DNA of 64,000 nucleotides from Perognathus longimembris pacificus. Its lineage: Eukaryota > Chordata > Mammalia > Rodentia > Heteromyidae. Shown here piece by piece: positions 9,845-22,340 of the stretch (the stretch's first letter is position 1; every line of letters starts with the position of its first letter). The stretch covers positions 35,144,021 through 35,208,020 of the forward strand of contig NC_063188.1 in assembly GCF_023159225.1 (NCBI RefSeq), in the 5' to 3' direction. The translations under genes and the position numbers were made by a program. Below the pieces are notes generated by a model. The model saw only the letters and a program-made list of their open reading frames with translations, had not been told where the DNA came from and did not search any database.

Positions 9845-10445
9845 ATATCATTTTTTCTTTTAAAAATATTTATTGTCAAAATGATGTACAGAGGTGTCAC
9901 AGTTTTATACGTAAGGCAGTGCATACATTTCTTATCCAACTTGTTACCTCCTCCTGCATTCTCCCCAGCCTCGTCTTCCCCCCTCCCCGTTTCCCTCCTC
10001 CCAGTATTGCTGTTGCATTGGTTTGTCTTTTTATCCTTTGTCTCTCTGTTTTGGTATTTCCTTTCCCTTTCTTAGTTCCTTCCTTAGTTTCTTGTATTGT
10101 ATATACACATATATACAATATCCAGAGTACCAAAATCAGTTACAGTGATATCAGGGATAAAACCATGGGGAAGAAAGACAAAATGAAAAGGCATAATTTC
10201 ACATGGTATGTTCAAAATAATAACAATGATAAACCACTTGTTTCCATAACTTGTAGTTCATTTTCCTTAGCATCATCTTTTGTGTTCATATGTACATAGT
10301 CATTGAGCTGTTGTGATCTTCTGCTAGGATTATCCTAGATGTATACTAATTATTCCCAATGAGGGGAAGCATAGTGTCTATGTTTCTTTGGGTCTGGCTT
10401 GGTTCACATAGTATAATTTTCCAAGTCCTTCCATTTCCTTACGAA
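9845..10445 (-). mobile_element. 5'-truncated L1, older lineage C
   Basis: The reverse complement ends in an L1 3' UTR with a purine-rich tract (near 9960-10010) and a polyadenylation signal. The 10380-10440 end matches the terminal part of ORF2 (ttctttgggtctggc, caagtccttccatttcc). It is more diverged than the lineage B copies. Confidence 0.8.
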
Positions 10446-10599
10446 TGGGGAAATAATAATTATTTTTTTAATATTTAGGAAAGGTTTGTATATGAACATA
10501 CCTGTGAAACCATCACCACACTCAAAATAGGGAGCCTATCACCCTAAAAGATTCCTCATTCTCTGTTTTAATCTGTTTTTCTCCCTGACTACTTCTCAG

Positions 10600-12340
10600 C
10601 AATTGATTTGCTTTTCATCATTATTGACTAGTATTCTTTTTATAGAATTTTATATAAATGTATCACACACCCCATTTTGGCTAGCCTGTTCATTTGGTGG
10701 ATTTATTTTGAAATTTGTCCATGAAGCATGTATCAATAATTTAACTTCATTGCTGAACATTAATCTGGCTTATGGATGTAATGTGTCACTATTGTTTTAT
10801 TTATTTGCTTGCAAATGGACATTTAGGTTGTTTCCATGTTAGGCTGTCACAAATAGAATTCTGATGAACATTTATTACAAGTGTAAGAGTACACATATGA
10901 TTTCACTACTCAAGTAAATAAATACCTAATGGTTTAGGAATGATGTTAAGTGGATGTTTGACTTCTAAAGAAACTGCCCAAATATTTTACAAATTGGTTA
11001 GTAAAGTAGTACCTATTTGCATTCCCAACAGCAGTTTATGATTATTGCAGTGGATTGAAATCCTTGCCAATGAATGCTTGCTGAATTTCTGCCATTTTAA
11101 TGAGCCATGGTATGGTTCTGCAATCTCAATTTGCATTTTCATAATAACTAATTATGATGAAAAAACTGCATTATTGATAAATCTTTGATGAAGTGTCTGT
11201 TCAAATCTTTTGTACATTTTATTTATTGAATTATTTTTCTTTGAATTAATGGAGTTCTTTGTATATTCTGGACATAGGCCATTATCAGAGATCTGACTTC
11301 AAAATATTTTTCCAAATTTATGGCTTATCTTCTCATCCCTTTAATAGTAGCTTTCAGATGAGTTTTGAATTGTAATGTTTAAATTATCAGATGTCTATTT
11401 TATGGATTGTGGTTTTTGGCAGTGTATCAACAATATTTTCTTAAGCCAAAGTCTCAGTTTCTTTTCTCTTATGTCTTTATGAAGTAATGTGGTCTTTCAT
11501 TCATGTCTATGATGTATTTTGCTTTACTTTGTTTGAAGTGTGGCATATTCATCACAGTTCCTCTCCATTTTTACAAAAGGCTATCAGTTCATTCCTGTAG
11601 CACTTATCTTTATGCCATTGACACATATCCTTGTTTACAATATGTTTCCAATATGTCTTGTCAACTGAGTCCTCAAAATTCATTCTTCTCTAAAGTTAAT
11701 TAGGCTATTCCAGATCATTTGTCTTAGACTGGGCCTGTCAATGTCTAAAACAAACAAACAAACAACACCAGTTCAGATTCTGATTGGGATTACATTGAAT
11801 TTATAGATTGTTTTGTAGAGAATTGTCATCTGAACCACATTGAGTTTTTTGACCTATGAATATGGTATGCCTTTTTATTTACTTACATCTTAATTTATGC
11901 CAGTAGTATTTTGTAACTTTTGGTGCATAAGCCTTCATACCATTTTTGGTATCTACACCTATTTCATATTTTGTATCATTTAAAATTACATATGCATTTT
12001 ATTTTACATGATTTTAGCTTGGAATTCTTCATTGCTAGTCTACAGAAATTTGATGGCTTTTGGTATGTTTATCTTGTACCTTACAAACTTAGTCACTTAT
12101 TAATTATGTTATCTTTTTTTGTGTGGGAATCATAGGGTTTCTACATAGATGAACATAGAGTCAACAAAATAGTTTTGATCCATCCTGCCTTCTAATATTG
12201 ATTTATTCTTTTCCTACCTTTTTTATTTCTCTTCTTCCCTTTTCTACTGATCTTATTCCTCCTTGTTTTAAAGTTTATTGGCTAGATTTTCATTTTGGCA
12301 TTGAATATAAATGGTGAGAGTGAACATTCTTGTATCATTC
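10600..12340 (-). mobile_element. Ancient L1 (L1M-like) ORF2 fragment
   Basis: Conserved antisense L1 phrases are visible: aatggacatttaggttgtttccatg (10815), tgtatattctggacataggccattatcagag (11262), the ttgaatttatagattg stretch (11792) and gaatatggtatgcctttttattt (11858). There is no intact frame; it is older than all other L1 copies here except that at 61560. Confidence 0.75.
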
Positions 12341-12448
12341 TTGGGTTTGGGGCACTACTCGGGCTTTACGTTATGGCCTTGTACTTAGATTCCCACTTCC
12401 CATCTAGATCTGTACTTGTGCCCTCAATTTAACTACTTATAGACTTCT

Positions 12449-12896
12449 TTTTTTTTCAAATTTTTATTATCAAACTGATGTACAGAGAGGTTACAGTTTC
12501 ATACGTTAGGCAATGGATACATTTCTTGTACTGTTTGTTACCTTCTCACTCATACCCCCCTCCCCCATCCCCCTTACCCTTTCCCCCCCCGAGGTGTTCA
12601 GTTCACTTACACCAAACAGTTTTGCAAGTATTGCTTTTGTAGTTGTTTGTCTTTTTTTACTCTGTGTCTCTCAATTTTGGTATTCCCTTTCAATTTCCTA
12701 CTTCAAATACCAGTATACACGGTTTCCAATATACTCAGATAAGATTACAGAGATAGTGTAGGTACAACCACAGGAAGGTGATACAAGAACATCATCAATA
12801 ATAGAAGCTACAGATACACATCGGATGTTGAAAGTAGTTACAACTGTGATATAACAATTGTCTCCATAACATGGAGTTCATTTCACTTAGCATCAT
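12449..12896 (-). mobile_element. 5'-truncated L1, lineage B
   Basis: 3' UTR only, nearly identical to the 6398 copy. Target duplications cttatagacttct lie at 12436-12448 and 12897-12909. Confidence 0.93.
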
Positions 12897-12999
12897 CTTA
12901 TAGACTTCTATAATTGCTAGAATTACAGGTATACCATCACATCTAGCTTCCCTTCCATGGAGATGGATGCTTCCTGATAGCATGGCCAAGATCAATTCT

Positions 13000-13345
13000 G
13001 AAACCCTCAGAATGAGGAAAGCTAATGGTATAATTTTCAGCCTAGTTCCTAATGCCTAAGGTTTCAGTTTGGGAGTGTGGTCAAATAATCTAAAATTTTG
13101 ATGTCCAAGAGCACAGGAAGAATAATATCCCACTTCCAAGAAACAGAGAAAGAGAAAAAAGTCTATCTACTTATTTTGTTCAGTGTGAGCTCCCTACTGA
13201 GAGCGCCCACCCTAATTTTGGGAAGGACTCAAGAACTGACTCAAGAACTGATCTCATCAGGGAATACCCCTCACAGACACCCTCAGAAATAATGCTTTAC
13301 CAGTGTCCTATGTATTTCTTCAACCAGTTGAGTTGACACCTAAAA
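13000..13345 (-). mobile_element. Ancient LTR-like interspersed repeat
   Basis: It carries the mammalian repeat series gaaagctaatggtataattttcag, ttttgttcagtgtg, cccctcacagacaccctcagaaataatg and ends gttgacacctaaaactagccatca. Family not assigned. The small open frame at 13098-13292 is incidental. Confidence 0.45.
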
Positions 13346-15295
13346 CTAGCCATCAAAACAGATTTGTTGTCTTACAACATTGTGCAAAGTGATGCAAATC
13401 CTCGGGCAGATGCCAAAGTGGCAAGGGAACAAAAATTGTTTAACAATCTTGAAATTATAGATTATTTTGGAAACCGTACAGTTTTGAGTTTTGATAACTG
13501 ACATCATCTCTGGCTGCTCTACTTCATTTTCCTTCATGTATCTCTTTTTTCCATTCCTTGGATACTGATTTTCATTGGGGCTTTCTCCTATGCTTTTTTT
13601 TTTGTTAGTCTCTGGTTGATCTATTGCTATTTCAGGTAGTATCTTAATAGTGATGATGTGCATATCCACACATACCATTTTCTTTACTGAGCCCCTATTT
13701 CTCATCTCCAGATTTGCTTTTGTAGTGATGACCAAACTTGCTTTTGTGCATACTAGGGAAATGCTCTATATTGACCCAGTCAGGTTTGTAGGTATTAGGT
13801 TCATAGGACTTCATTTTGTGGCCCACCTTTATGACCTTAGAAGAGATTGTTAGAGGAATATTTGCTCTGGATCTATCACTCTCACAGTATTTGTTGTGCT
13901 CCTTTCAGAGATACTATTTTTTTTGTGTTGCTGGAGATAGAACCCAAGGCTCTGTGTAAGTTAGGCACATATTTCCAGAGATATTCCAAACCTGGAATTC
14001 TCTCTGGGTCTCATGATTCTTCAACATGTTCACTATTTGCAACAGAGTCCTACTCATTATGAATTACTTTTGCTATAACTTGACTGACCTAGGTCTTCTC
14101 TTCATACCAGACTACGTAGAATGCATGCTCCGTATCTGGCGACTTTGCTTCCACATATGTTCTTCATGTCACTCAATAACTACAGAGTCATGATTTTGTG
14201 AAATTAAGTGAATGATAGGAATATGTTCAGAATAAAAGAGCAAAAACATTTCTGCCACTGAGCTTAATAGATCATTATGGGACTCTCCCTTCAAGTGAGA
14301 GCTTTATTCAGCTGCAACTAGTAAAGTTATCTGACACCCTGCAGCTATTAATGCATTTTAGAAGGTATCTCAGCTTTTAAGTCCAAACTACTCCCATGTC
14401 TTTGGTTTCCAGGCATGTTTTTTCCTGGGCAGGTCCTAGATAGTGACTAGCAGATGTCTAGATATTTCTTTCCAATGTAAAACTCATGTAATCGACAATG
14501 TTTAGTGCAGGTTTTCAGGAAGGGTAGTCAAGATTTAGTCAATGCTCTATGTTCACAGATTCATTGGCAGCAGTGGAAGCAGCAGGAGCAGCAGCAGTAG
14601 CAGGCCCCTGCCCAGCAATGGTATCAGGCATTATATAGGTAATTCAGCATTTGGCCAAATGTGACTTTAAGGTTACCTAAGGTAGCATGTGCCTACAGTA
14701 CTTAAGGTTACACAAATATGCTGAGCCAACTAAATCACAGTCCCTGAAAAGTGAAGGCCCAACACCCTCCAGAAGTTATTGTGAGAAAATATGACTTACT
14801 CCATTTTCTCTTGGGCTCCCCATGGGATAGGCTATGATTTTGTTAGCTCTCCATAGTGGTCTCACATTCTTTCTGCCAGATCCTACTCCATTCCTCTTTT
14901 CTTTCTCCTTTTCTTTTTGTGGTACAGGGGAGGGAAATAGGAGTTCCACCTAAGCTATGCCAACTCTACGACTGGAGTCGCACTCCTGCCTTTTGTTTTT
15001 TAGATAGGGTCCCACTAACTTTGCCTATGCTGATATAAAACTTACAATACTTATGCCTCTTCCTCCTGATGTTATAGGCATCTGACAACAAGGCAGCCTT
15101 TTGTGTTGTAAACATGCATCAGAGTGAGTTGATGCATTTTTTTTCCTTTCACTTCTACCTCTACTGCCTCTATACATGCCTAAATATATCACTAGGTATT
15201 TGTACAAAAAAATAAAGTTTGTTCTTTAATACACATCATTATACTCAAGTTATCTGTAACTAATGGGCAAGTGTTTCTATTCATCTTAAAATTAT
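13346..15295. other. Mostly non-repetitive, with traces of old SINEs
   Basis: An ID-like antisense remnant is visible at 13915-13990 (gttgctggagatagaacccaaggct) and a weak B4/ID-like one at 14905-15090. GCAGCAGNAGCAG triplets occur at 14566-14605. A 129-codon minus-strand frame (13346-13735) has no recognisable domain and low-complexity lysine-rich stretches, so I treat it as chance. Confidence 0.4.
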
Positions 15296-15307
15296 TTAAA
15301 CATTCTT

Positions 15308-15526
15308 ATTTATTTATTTATTTATTTATTTTGTTTGTTTGTTTTTGCCAGTCCTGGGGCTTGGACTCAGGGCCTGAGCACTGTCTCTGGCTTCTTTTTG
15401 CTCAAGTCTAGCACTCTGCCACTTGAGCCACAGTGCCACTTCTGTCCTTTTCTATATATGTGGTACTGAGGAATCGAACCCAGGGTTTCATGTAGCATTC
15501 TTGCCACTAGGCCATATTCCCACTCC
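15308..15526 (-). mobile_element. IDL-Geo SINE
   Basis: Begins with a (TTTA)n(TTTG)n tail tract, then the Geo and IDL halves in antisense. Target duplications ttaaacattctt lie at 15296-15307 and 15527-15538. About 9 bp of the IDL half are deleted (catgtagcattcttg). Confidence 0.9.
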
Positions 15527-15538
15527 TTAAACATTCTT

Positions 15539-17000
15539 GACAGGCTAGATGGTTCACAAAGTAATCCTCCAGGATACTTACATTCAAGTTTGAGTAAACA
15601 AAGGCAATATATTAAATGTAGTGTTTTTTTTTCCTGGGATGTAGACTCTTCATACATCATTGTACTGTTTGTGCTATGAAATTCACTAGGATTTTGCAGT
15701 AAAATCACAAGGAATTTCACAAAGCAGCTCATCATCCATCATAGCAATATCTTGATCTTTTCCATTACAATTAAGTGAGCATAATAAACAGCTGCACACT
15801 GTTATAATTCTGGAATGGCAAACTAGATGTATATGAAACCAGAAAGTTTAAATATTAAAATGTGAAATTGACTCAGGAAAGAGAAAACTCAGAGTCATAT
15901 AATTTCATCTAATACCTTGTAGATGAGTTCCCAAACAGCAGCCTCCAATATAAATGGGATTCTTCTACATATACGAAGAGTACAAATTTCTTTCCCTTTT
16001 TAAAATTTTTTTCATAGTTTTATGTCATTAAAATCATCCATCATAGTCTTATTAATCATACCTTTTGCAGCTAGTATAAGGTGGCTTTTATCTTATTCTA
16101 GAAATTCTTATGACAAGAAACTATATTGGAACATTAACCTATATGTTTTCCTCCTGTGTGCTGCACTGACTCCTGCCAACTCTGAGGCCCTTTCACACCT
16201 CAGCCAAAATGCTACCCATGAGTCATGCACAATTTTAGAAAGTTGTCAGAATATAACCAGAGAACAAAAATTTCAAAAGCTCAGATCTTGAGTTTTCCAA
16301 AGGCTATAAATTCAAGAGTAAGACATAATATTTCGAAACATGTATAACTCTGCCCCTGGGTCCATAAATTTGGGAAGGAAAGAGGAGACCACACAGAAAA
16401 TAATGGATTCAGAAGGAAGAAACCACCCAGATTCATTGGAGAAACACCAATCAGTGCTACAAGGAGTTCATCATTCATTGATCAAGTGTCAGCAACTGAA
16501 ACCTTTCATTTATTTCCAGGCAGCTGGGCAAGATGGGAAGAAACTGGCATGCCATCACCCATAGAATCAAGGTTCTGGTTAAAGACTTATTGTTATAGTT
16601 TACTCAGTTTCAACTGGTCGTTGCTTTGGTGGTAATATTATTAGGTGATATATTCAAATTGTTATGTCAGACTTGGGAACTCTTTGATAGTCACATTCTT
16701 TCCACTACTAGCAATGAATCCTAATAGAACAACACGAAGAAAGTCATCTTGAACCAAAATGTTTTTGTAAATGGATGTAACTTGATTCCTTTCAAAATGT
16801 GAGTAACTTCTAGCCTTTGCTTTCTAATTTTCCAGTAGAGTTTATTGGTTAAGAGTCTCAATCAGAAACCCTCAAAGTGAGGGTTTAATTTTCTAAAAAC
16901 AACTTTATTGAGGTATGGGCAAGCTTTAGGCAGACCAGAATGGTTCACTGGGGTTGTTAACTTCTGGAAGCTTTAGGTCTAAAACAATAAGAAGAGGACA
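15539..17000. other. AT-rich non-repetitive sequence
   Basis: The short plus-strand frames at 16022-16291 and 16340-16564 show no domain, signal or homology that I recognise. Confidence 0.35.
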
Positions 17001-17191
17001 GGGGCTGGGGATATGGCCTAGTGGCAAGAGTGCTTGCCTCATATACATGAAGTCCTGAGTTTAATTCCCCAGCACCACATATACAGAAAATGGCCAGAGG
17101 TGGCGCTGTGGCTCAAGTGGCAGAGTGCTAGACTTGAACAAAAAGAAGCCAGGGACAGTGCTCTAGGCCGAGTCCAAAGCCCAGGACTGGC

Positions 17192-17223
<32 letters not shown>
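17001..17223 (+). mobile_element. IDL-Geo SINE with 30 bp A-tail
   Basis: Full dimer with the left half at 17001-17090, the right half to 17193, then an uninterrupted A tract of about 30 bases. Flanked by agaggac on both sides. The long pure tail points to a fairly recent insertion. Confidence 0.93.
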
Positions 17224-17229
<6 letters not shown>

Positions 17230-18253
17230 CGTTACAGCAACCTAAAAGGAGATAGCAGCCAAATGGAAAGGGCTTCCATATAGGGCTTGAACCACTGATA
17301 GAAGTGCCTCATAAATCCCTGGTAAAATAGCAGAGAAACAGCCAGGGAGATAAATGATATGCCTTCAGTCTCCTATAATCTCTTCCTGTGAATTCCTGGA
17401 GGCTTCTCCCATTGGCTGAACCCAACATGAAACCACTGGGTAAGGGGAATGCATGAAAGCCATCCATGTTCCATTCAGGTCTGAGCAGGGGTGGTGGGAG
17501 GAGATACAATATACCAGATATAATGTAATTGATGAGAATATATGAGAAAACTTGATTTGAGTTGGAAATACGTGTAAGAACTTTTTGGATAGTCTTGCTC
17601 ACATTGTTTTAAGCTATGGACCTTTAAAACAACAAAACTGTGAATAAATAAAAATATTTGATTTTGTATGACTTCACAAGGAAGATTCTGCCCCTGTTGG
17701 TTCCCCACACTGCAGAAGGAGTTTAAGGTACAAGTACACAACACCCCTCTCTGGAGTGAGTAGGTAGAAATATATATCAACATGTAGCGATTTCTTTTTC
17801 ATCCCATACTATATTTTCAGTAATTTAGGTATTCCATGGTGAAGAGAACACCTTGGTGAAATGTGAGGCAACTAGACTCATTCTTTTCTCAGATATGCTG
17901 TTTCATGTAGAAGACACTTTTCTGGAGCCTCCCAGCAGAAAGGGTTGGTTAAAAGTGTGGAAAAAGTTTAGTAATAACTAAAAGGTAGTGCCAGGACTCT
18001 GTACCTGTAGCCCTGATTCCAAGTTCCAGGGCTAGATTAGCAGGAGCTCTGCTTGAAATTTTCAGTTGCACAAGCAGTGTAGTGGATGTGATTAGAAGGG
18101 TTCTTGCTTTTTAACCACCTGTTGGCATGGGAGATGAGGAGCGCTTACTCTTCAATTGTTTTTTCTTCTTAATGTTCAACTGAGTTTACTTATATTTCTA
18201 GGAACATGCCTTAATTGACCCAATTATTTAGACAACATCTACTATATACCTGA

Positions 18254-18284
<31 letters not shown>

Positions 18285-19649
18285 CACCTACATATCTTCT
18301 TTGCAAAATCTTGCCACTCATATCAAAACAATTACTGATGGACTGGTTGGACTTGGAGATGGGAGAAAATATTTGAAAGAGTGGAGAAATATGCCACTAA
18401 AGTCAGAGGGATTAAAAAAATACAACAGAAGAGTTTGCAATTCTGGGTCATTGTACTGCTGAATTATTCCTGCCCCCTCCTGTTTTTCTCCAGTGCTTGG
18501 GGGCTGAGTTGGCACAGAAAAGAGCCCAAGCACTCTGATTGGCACTAAGTTTCTCTCTTGCTTTAGTTTCTTTTCTGCCTGCTTTATCTTTTATCTACAC
18601 ATACATTAAACTTCCAAGTATGTTATCTACTCAGCTGGTTTCAATGGTTTCTCAATTCATTATGACATTAATTTTGTCAGGTAGCTCTCAAGAGTTGCAT
18701 AATACTCTCCAGACTTTCTTTACAGCTTTATATCTGTCTATTCCTACAGCATAAGTGTCTGAGAAAGCGAGGTACTTTTGATTTTCACAGATTCCCTATA
18801 GTTAAACCCATAGCCTAATTCTGCCAATCTATTCTACCTGAAATCCCTTCCTCATTTCATTCAGACCATAGTTCCCACTGACCTCTCAGTGTCAAATTGG
18901 TCTAGCCAAACAATATTTCCAAGAATTCCCTTTGTGTAGATAAGAGTGAGCCACCAGAGAGATTGTTTTTGGTGGAAGTTCAGCAGGGAAGAGCAGAAGC
19001 AGCAGTCACTTTGTAGCTCAGAAACCTTTTCACATATTTCATAGCTCATGCTGGAGTAAGGCAGCAGTCAGGCCTGCAATTGCTCCACTTTCCTATAGAT
19101 GTTATTTCAACTTTCTCTAACTTCTGTACCAGGAAGAGTGTGTGTATTGACAAAGAACAGTAACTGCTCTAGGACATCCAAGGATAATCAAGGTCATGGG
19201 CAGTAAGAGCGGAAATGGGGGGTTCACTTCATTTTTGTGAGCTCTAGCACATGCTTGTGGAGTTTATCTTGCTCTTCCTCTTCCTCTTTTATAAATTTGT
19301 CTTCCTTTCCTTACACCTGACCTGTGGACTGTAGTATCCAATACTGGACAAAGGCAATGTGCTTCCAAAGTTTGTTTAACTAGTTTCCTTAGTTGTCAAA
19401 TCTCTGTAACACATCCATGCATAAAAATTCTGTTTCTGCTTCATTGAACTTGATGAGCTTCTTCAGGGCAGCTCCAAGGCATTTGATAAATTTGGAAAAA
19501 TTCAACAAGCTACAAAATGATTTCCCATATATCATTTCATTAAATTCTGTCCCCCAAGGCCACCACACACAGTCATGCTTGATCAGCATTTATTTCATAT
19601 CTCCACAAGCACCCAATACTATATCCAATTTTTATTAATATATAGGTGC
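17224..19649. other. Non-repetitive sequence with one GT microsatellite
   Basis: (GT)14 lies at 18254-18281. Several 60-100 codon frames on both strands lack recognisable domains. No exon with convincing splice sites was found by eye. Confidence 0.35.
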
Positions 19650-19915
19650 TCTTTTACTAAAGGCATACTCCCAACCCATTGTGCCTTAGGTATGTTTTAA
19701 ACAGGGTCTCACATTATGCCCTGGGTGCCTTGCACAATAACACTCCAATTTATTATTCCTTCATAGGTGAATAACAGGCATGTGCCACTATGCCTAGCTT
19801 TTTGTTGGTTGACATGTTATTTCACAAATGTTTTACACAAGCTGGCCTCAAACCATGAACCTCCCCATCTCCCAAGTAGCTAGATTACAGGCCATTGTGC
19901 CTGGCTTTCTTTCTA
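19650..19915 (-). mobile_element. Old B1/B4-like SINE remnants
   Basis: Antisense 7SL-like phrases occur: cagggtctcacattatgccc, aacaggcatgtgccactatgcctagc, ctggcctcaaaccatgaacctcc and ccaagtagctagattacaggc. Two partial copies may be joined. Confidence 0.55.
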
Positions 19916-21020
19916 ATATTGAATGGAAATTATTTTTACCCACCATGATTTATCCCTGAAGTTCCTACATTCTATCACATAAACAAGCACTAGCAGTGTG
20001 TGTGTGTGTGTGTGTGTTACTGAAAAATACAGATGACGAAAATCATTTTGTAGAAATATGAGTGGAAAAAATAAGGCACTAATTGATCAGTTCCACTGAA
20101 TGTTGCTTAGGCATTCTTAGCAAACAATGATGCATATTTACTTGCTATTCCTTTCCTTCTCTTTTCTTAAAAATTTTGCATATCCATGTATTAGTTTGTT
20201 TCAAGTGCTTATATGATTCATTTCTTAGATTGTAAGTTTTGCTAACTTAGACTTTAGTTTACCCTTGGTGTTATGTTTTGTTAAAGAATGAACAATTCTC
20301 TAGTTTTCAGAACATGAGCATATTTCATTATCCAATCCCTTGAATTTCTGCAGCAGGCTAGTGTAGAAACCACAGATCAATATAGCATTTATTTGGGCAG
20401 ATTCCATTTTCACAAAATAAGATGATAGGAACCCTTTGCAGATCTCTGACATCTTTCTTGCCCCTGATATTATGAGAACATTGTGTATTACCGCAATTCC
20501 ATTCCCGTAGCTGAAATATATTGGGTTGAGGTGGAATTAAGTGTCAATATGCCTCTGTGGAAAACAAAAGCTGCTAAGGCTCTGTGTGCTAATTCTAACC
20601 TAACTAAAATGAGCAAAGAGTCACTAGAAGCAAAATACATAAATACTGAAGGCCACAGGAGTCAGCTAAGGAAATGAAATCAGAGTAGTCCTTCTTGTGT
20701 TCATTAAATGTAAACTTGCTAACAGAGCTCCTTTTCACCAAAGTGCATTACTACATCAGTCTTTATGCAGAACTTCATTTTCTATTTATTAAAATAGATG
20801 GGAATGCCTATTTAAGCTTGAGGATGATGTCTGGAACTTAATTTGCAAAATGTGCTTTTGATACCAGCCTTACTGATCAGAAAATGGTCACCCTATTGGA
20901 GACAACTAGAATAATTTAATCTTCAAGTCTGCTCTGCAATGTAAATACTATGATTATTCCCAGTTTTCAGCTAAAAGGAGAGAAGCTATAGAAGAGATCA
21001 GAGTTGGAGCCCCTAACACT
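19916..21020. other. Non-repetitive sequence with a GT microsatellite
   Basis: (GT)11 lies at 19996-20017. No gene or repeat family is recognised in the rest. Confidence 0.35.
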
Positions 21021-21025
21021 AGTTG

Positions 21026-21583
21026 TGTAGGGATCTGATCGATCCCTTTCTCCCCATCTCCCGGGGAAAAATGCCTGAACCCTAAAATCTATGAAAGAGC
21101 ACTTGGCCTTGCCTTCCGCCATCAGAAGGCCAAGGCGTACTCTCGTGGACTTGCGCTAAATTGAGGAAAGGTTGCTGAAGCCTCCCCTCCCCCAAGTCCC
21201 CTCACATGTTACCAGGAGCAGGGGTGGAAAGAAGGCATCAGGGACACACTGCGATGGTGGGATGCGTCTCAGCCCCCTAGGGCGGGTCAGAGAAATTTAT
21301 TACAATGACACAGGCGGAAGGGGAAGGACTTGGGGTGACTGACTGATTGGCTGACTGTGCTGCCACTCAAGTGATCCTGGAACTTCCTTTGTGGACTGGG
21401 CAACTCTATCTTGGCGGCATGCATGTGTTCACCTCCCAAGGGGCGGGGGAGGGGGGGGCTTCTTTTCTGGTTGAGTCTGAAAGGTGGGAGAGGCTCCCTC
21501 CCCCATTGTCCCAGGGCTGGGGGGAAGGGCAGCATCTCGCTCTTGGCGCCCTTCTTCCACCAAGGCCAAAACAGTCCCCAACA
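21026..21583 (-). mobile_element. Solo LTR of an endogenous retrovirus
   Basis: The 558 bp block is GC-rich against AT-rich flanks. On the minus strand it starts TGTTGGGGAC and ends CCCTACA, and is bounded by AGTTG at 21021-21025 and 21584-21588. Minus-strand signals include a CCAAT box (about 21346-21352) and AATAAA (21296-21301) placed as in a U3/R junction. No coding region adjoins, so this is the product of recombination between two LTRs. A 5 bp target duplication does not settle the class. The open frames inside it are incidental. Confidence 0.85.
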
Positions 21584-21588
21584 AGTTG

Positions 21589-22094
21589 GGCTTGATTTCC
21601 AGCTCTGCCAATCTTTCATTGTGTGACCTCAAACAAGTTACCTAACTTCTATGTACCTCCATTTCCTCATCTCCACAGTGAGGTAAATAATATGACTTCT
21701 TTATATGGTATTACCATGTAGGAACAGCTAAAACTATTGTGAATCACACAGTCTGCTAAACAAAATTCAGATACTATCTTTTGTCTTTAGTTAAGTGACT
21801 ATTTTCTGACCATTCTGTAGAGCAGTGGCTCACTAGAACAATCTGCCTTATCTATAGTTCCTGAGATGAGCTGTGTGACTGGTTCAAGGCAGGGATGTAT
21901 TGGAAATATCAATCTTTAGGGAGTATGTGTGTGGAATAGGTCTCAAATATGTCTATTGCAACTGGAAACTCCTGGAGTCCAGGAAATAGAAAAAGGCTTT
22001 TTCCTGTACAAGCCAAGATCCTCTGAGAAAAGTTTTTAACTCCAAGGAATGGAAAAAGAACTAAGCTCAACCAATCACATTTTTTGGATGATAT
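21589..22094. other. Non-repetitive sequence
   Basis: No gene or repeat is recognised between the solo LTR and the next SINE remnant. Confidence 0.35.
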
Positions 22095-22340
22095 TAAGCT
22101 TTGAACTGAGGGCCTCAAACTTGGTTAGGCTTCTTGCTAGGCTGGTGCTCTACCACTTGAGCAACATATCCAGCCCAGCCTTTTACTGACCTGTACTTAA
22201 TTTTCACATGCTTAATTTTGGAAATAGTGTCTCATGGACTTTTCTTTGTGGGCTGGCTTTGAACTATAATCCTCCATAACTGAGCCTCTTGAGTAGCTAG
22301 TAAGGGTGACAGGAATGATTCCATTGTGCTTGCCCATAGA
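22095..22340 (-). mobile_element. B4-like (ID plus B1) SINE remnant
   Basis: The ID-like part is antisense (cttgctaggctggtgctctaccacttgagc) and is followed by a B1-like part (gggctggctttgaactataatcctcc, tgagcctcttgagtagctag). Confidence 0.65.

Noticed and set aside
13346..13735. 129-codon minus-strand frame
   Set aside because: Low-complexity composition, no domain and no splice or promoter context.
21287..21632. Overlapping frames of 67-110 codons on both strands
   Set aside because: They lie within the GC-rich solo LTR, which is non-coding.
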